Part shown: in pieces, positions 33,054-33,122 of the stretch | Layout: every line of letters begins with the position of its first letter | Numbering within the stretch: the first letter of the stretch is position 1 | Assembly: GCA_029850555.1 (NCBI GenBank) | Contig: JARCRS010000099.1 | Coordinates: 1 to 33,122 of the forward strand | Direction: 5' to 3' | Length of the DNA stretch: 33,122 nucleotides | Origin: an archaeon | GTDB taxonomy: Archaea > Thermoproteota > Nitrososphaeria > Nitrososphaerales > CADDZS01 | Made by a program: the position numbers and the translations under genes | Notes under the pieces: model-generated | Databases searched by the model: none | What the model was told of the DNA's origin: nothing | What the model saw: only the letters and a program-made list of their open reading frames with translations

Positions 33054-33122
33054 TTATTGGATTATACTTATGCCCGCTCTTCTAAGGTTGGCGAGCAATG
33101 GTTCAACCTCTTGTCTTTTTGA
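33054..33122 (-). CDS. C-terminal end of an unidentified leftward gene
   Basis: The last 22 codons of a minus-strand frame read VEPLLANLRRAGISIIQ before TAA, protein-like in pattern (an amphipathic helix, then AGI). The rest is outside the window. Short plus-strand frames from ATG at 33070 or 33099 also run off the edge, so the orientation is not settled. No family can be named. Confidence 0.33.
   Translation of the reverse strand, partial: SKRQEVEPLLANLRRAGISIIQ

Overview
The window is chromosomal DNA of an archaeon. It carries TFB, a TFE-beta/Rpc34-like factor, fibrillarin, Nop5, Gar1, ribosomal proteins eS8 and eS30, SRP19, RIO2 kinase, an Sm-like protein, Trm1, a histone and an intron-containing tRNA gene. 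eS30, TFE-beta and a histone beginning SETEFGLAAVYR together point to the TACK archaea, most probably a Thaumarchaeota (Nitrososphaerota)-related lineage. That placement is inference from gene content. I see no rRNA, CRISPR array or intact insertion sequence. TTG starts are frequent.

Layout. 1-2.8 kb: start of an isoaspartyl peptidase (leftward), a PadR-type regulator, then gar1-tfb and a TFE-beta-like gene. 2.8-3.77 kb: gene-free, with tandem repeats of about 84 bp, a perfect 20-bp palindrome and a separate 65-bp repeat. 3.77-7.0 kb: rlmE convergent with and overlapping trm1, then a THEP1 NTPase and rnhB. 7.0-9.7 kb: leftward nop5-flpA-signal peptidase with 4-bp overlaps. 9.7-11.8 kb: pyrD-pyrK and a 55-residue eS30 gene that apparently starts at CTG. 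11.9-14.4 kb: a winged-helix membrane protein, citrate synthase, and leftward rps8e-srp19. 14.4-15.44 kb: gene-free, with a hairpin-rich stretch and a second, inverted array of the same repeats. 15.4-20.4 kb: leftward smc-scpA-scpB condensin operon. 20.5-25.2 kb: pantoate kinase and an ECF-type membrane protein, divergent from an AbrB-PhoU regulator across a shared TATA element, then CTP synthase. 25.2-31.2 kb: PurM-like protein, zinc ribbon, RIO2, Lsm, DedA, a membrane protein, a metallopeptidase, an FAD reductase and the histone. 31.2-33.1 kb: a tRNA-Glu gene with a D-loop intron and an anticodon-loop intron, followed by the broken remains of a mobile-element primase/helicase, a GNAT acetyltransferase and a gene fragment at the edge.

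Most genes are informational housekeeping: C/D and H/ACA RNP assembly, rRNA and tRNA methylation, transcription initiation, SRP, chromosome organisation and pyrimidine synthesis. The least ordinary content is the pair of inverted non-coding arrays about 12 kb apart. They share an ordered set of short modules, with nine copies of AGC(C/A/T)ATTG at regular spacing, and one array lies just downstream of smc-scpA-scpB. I could not match them to a known element.
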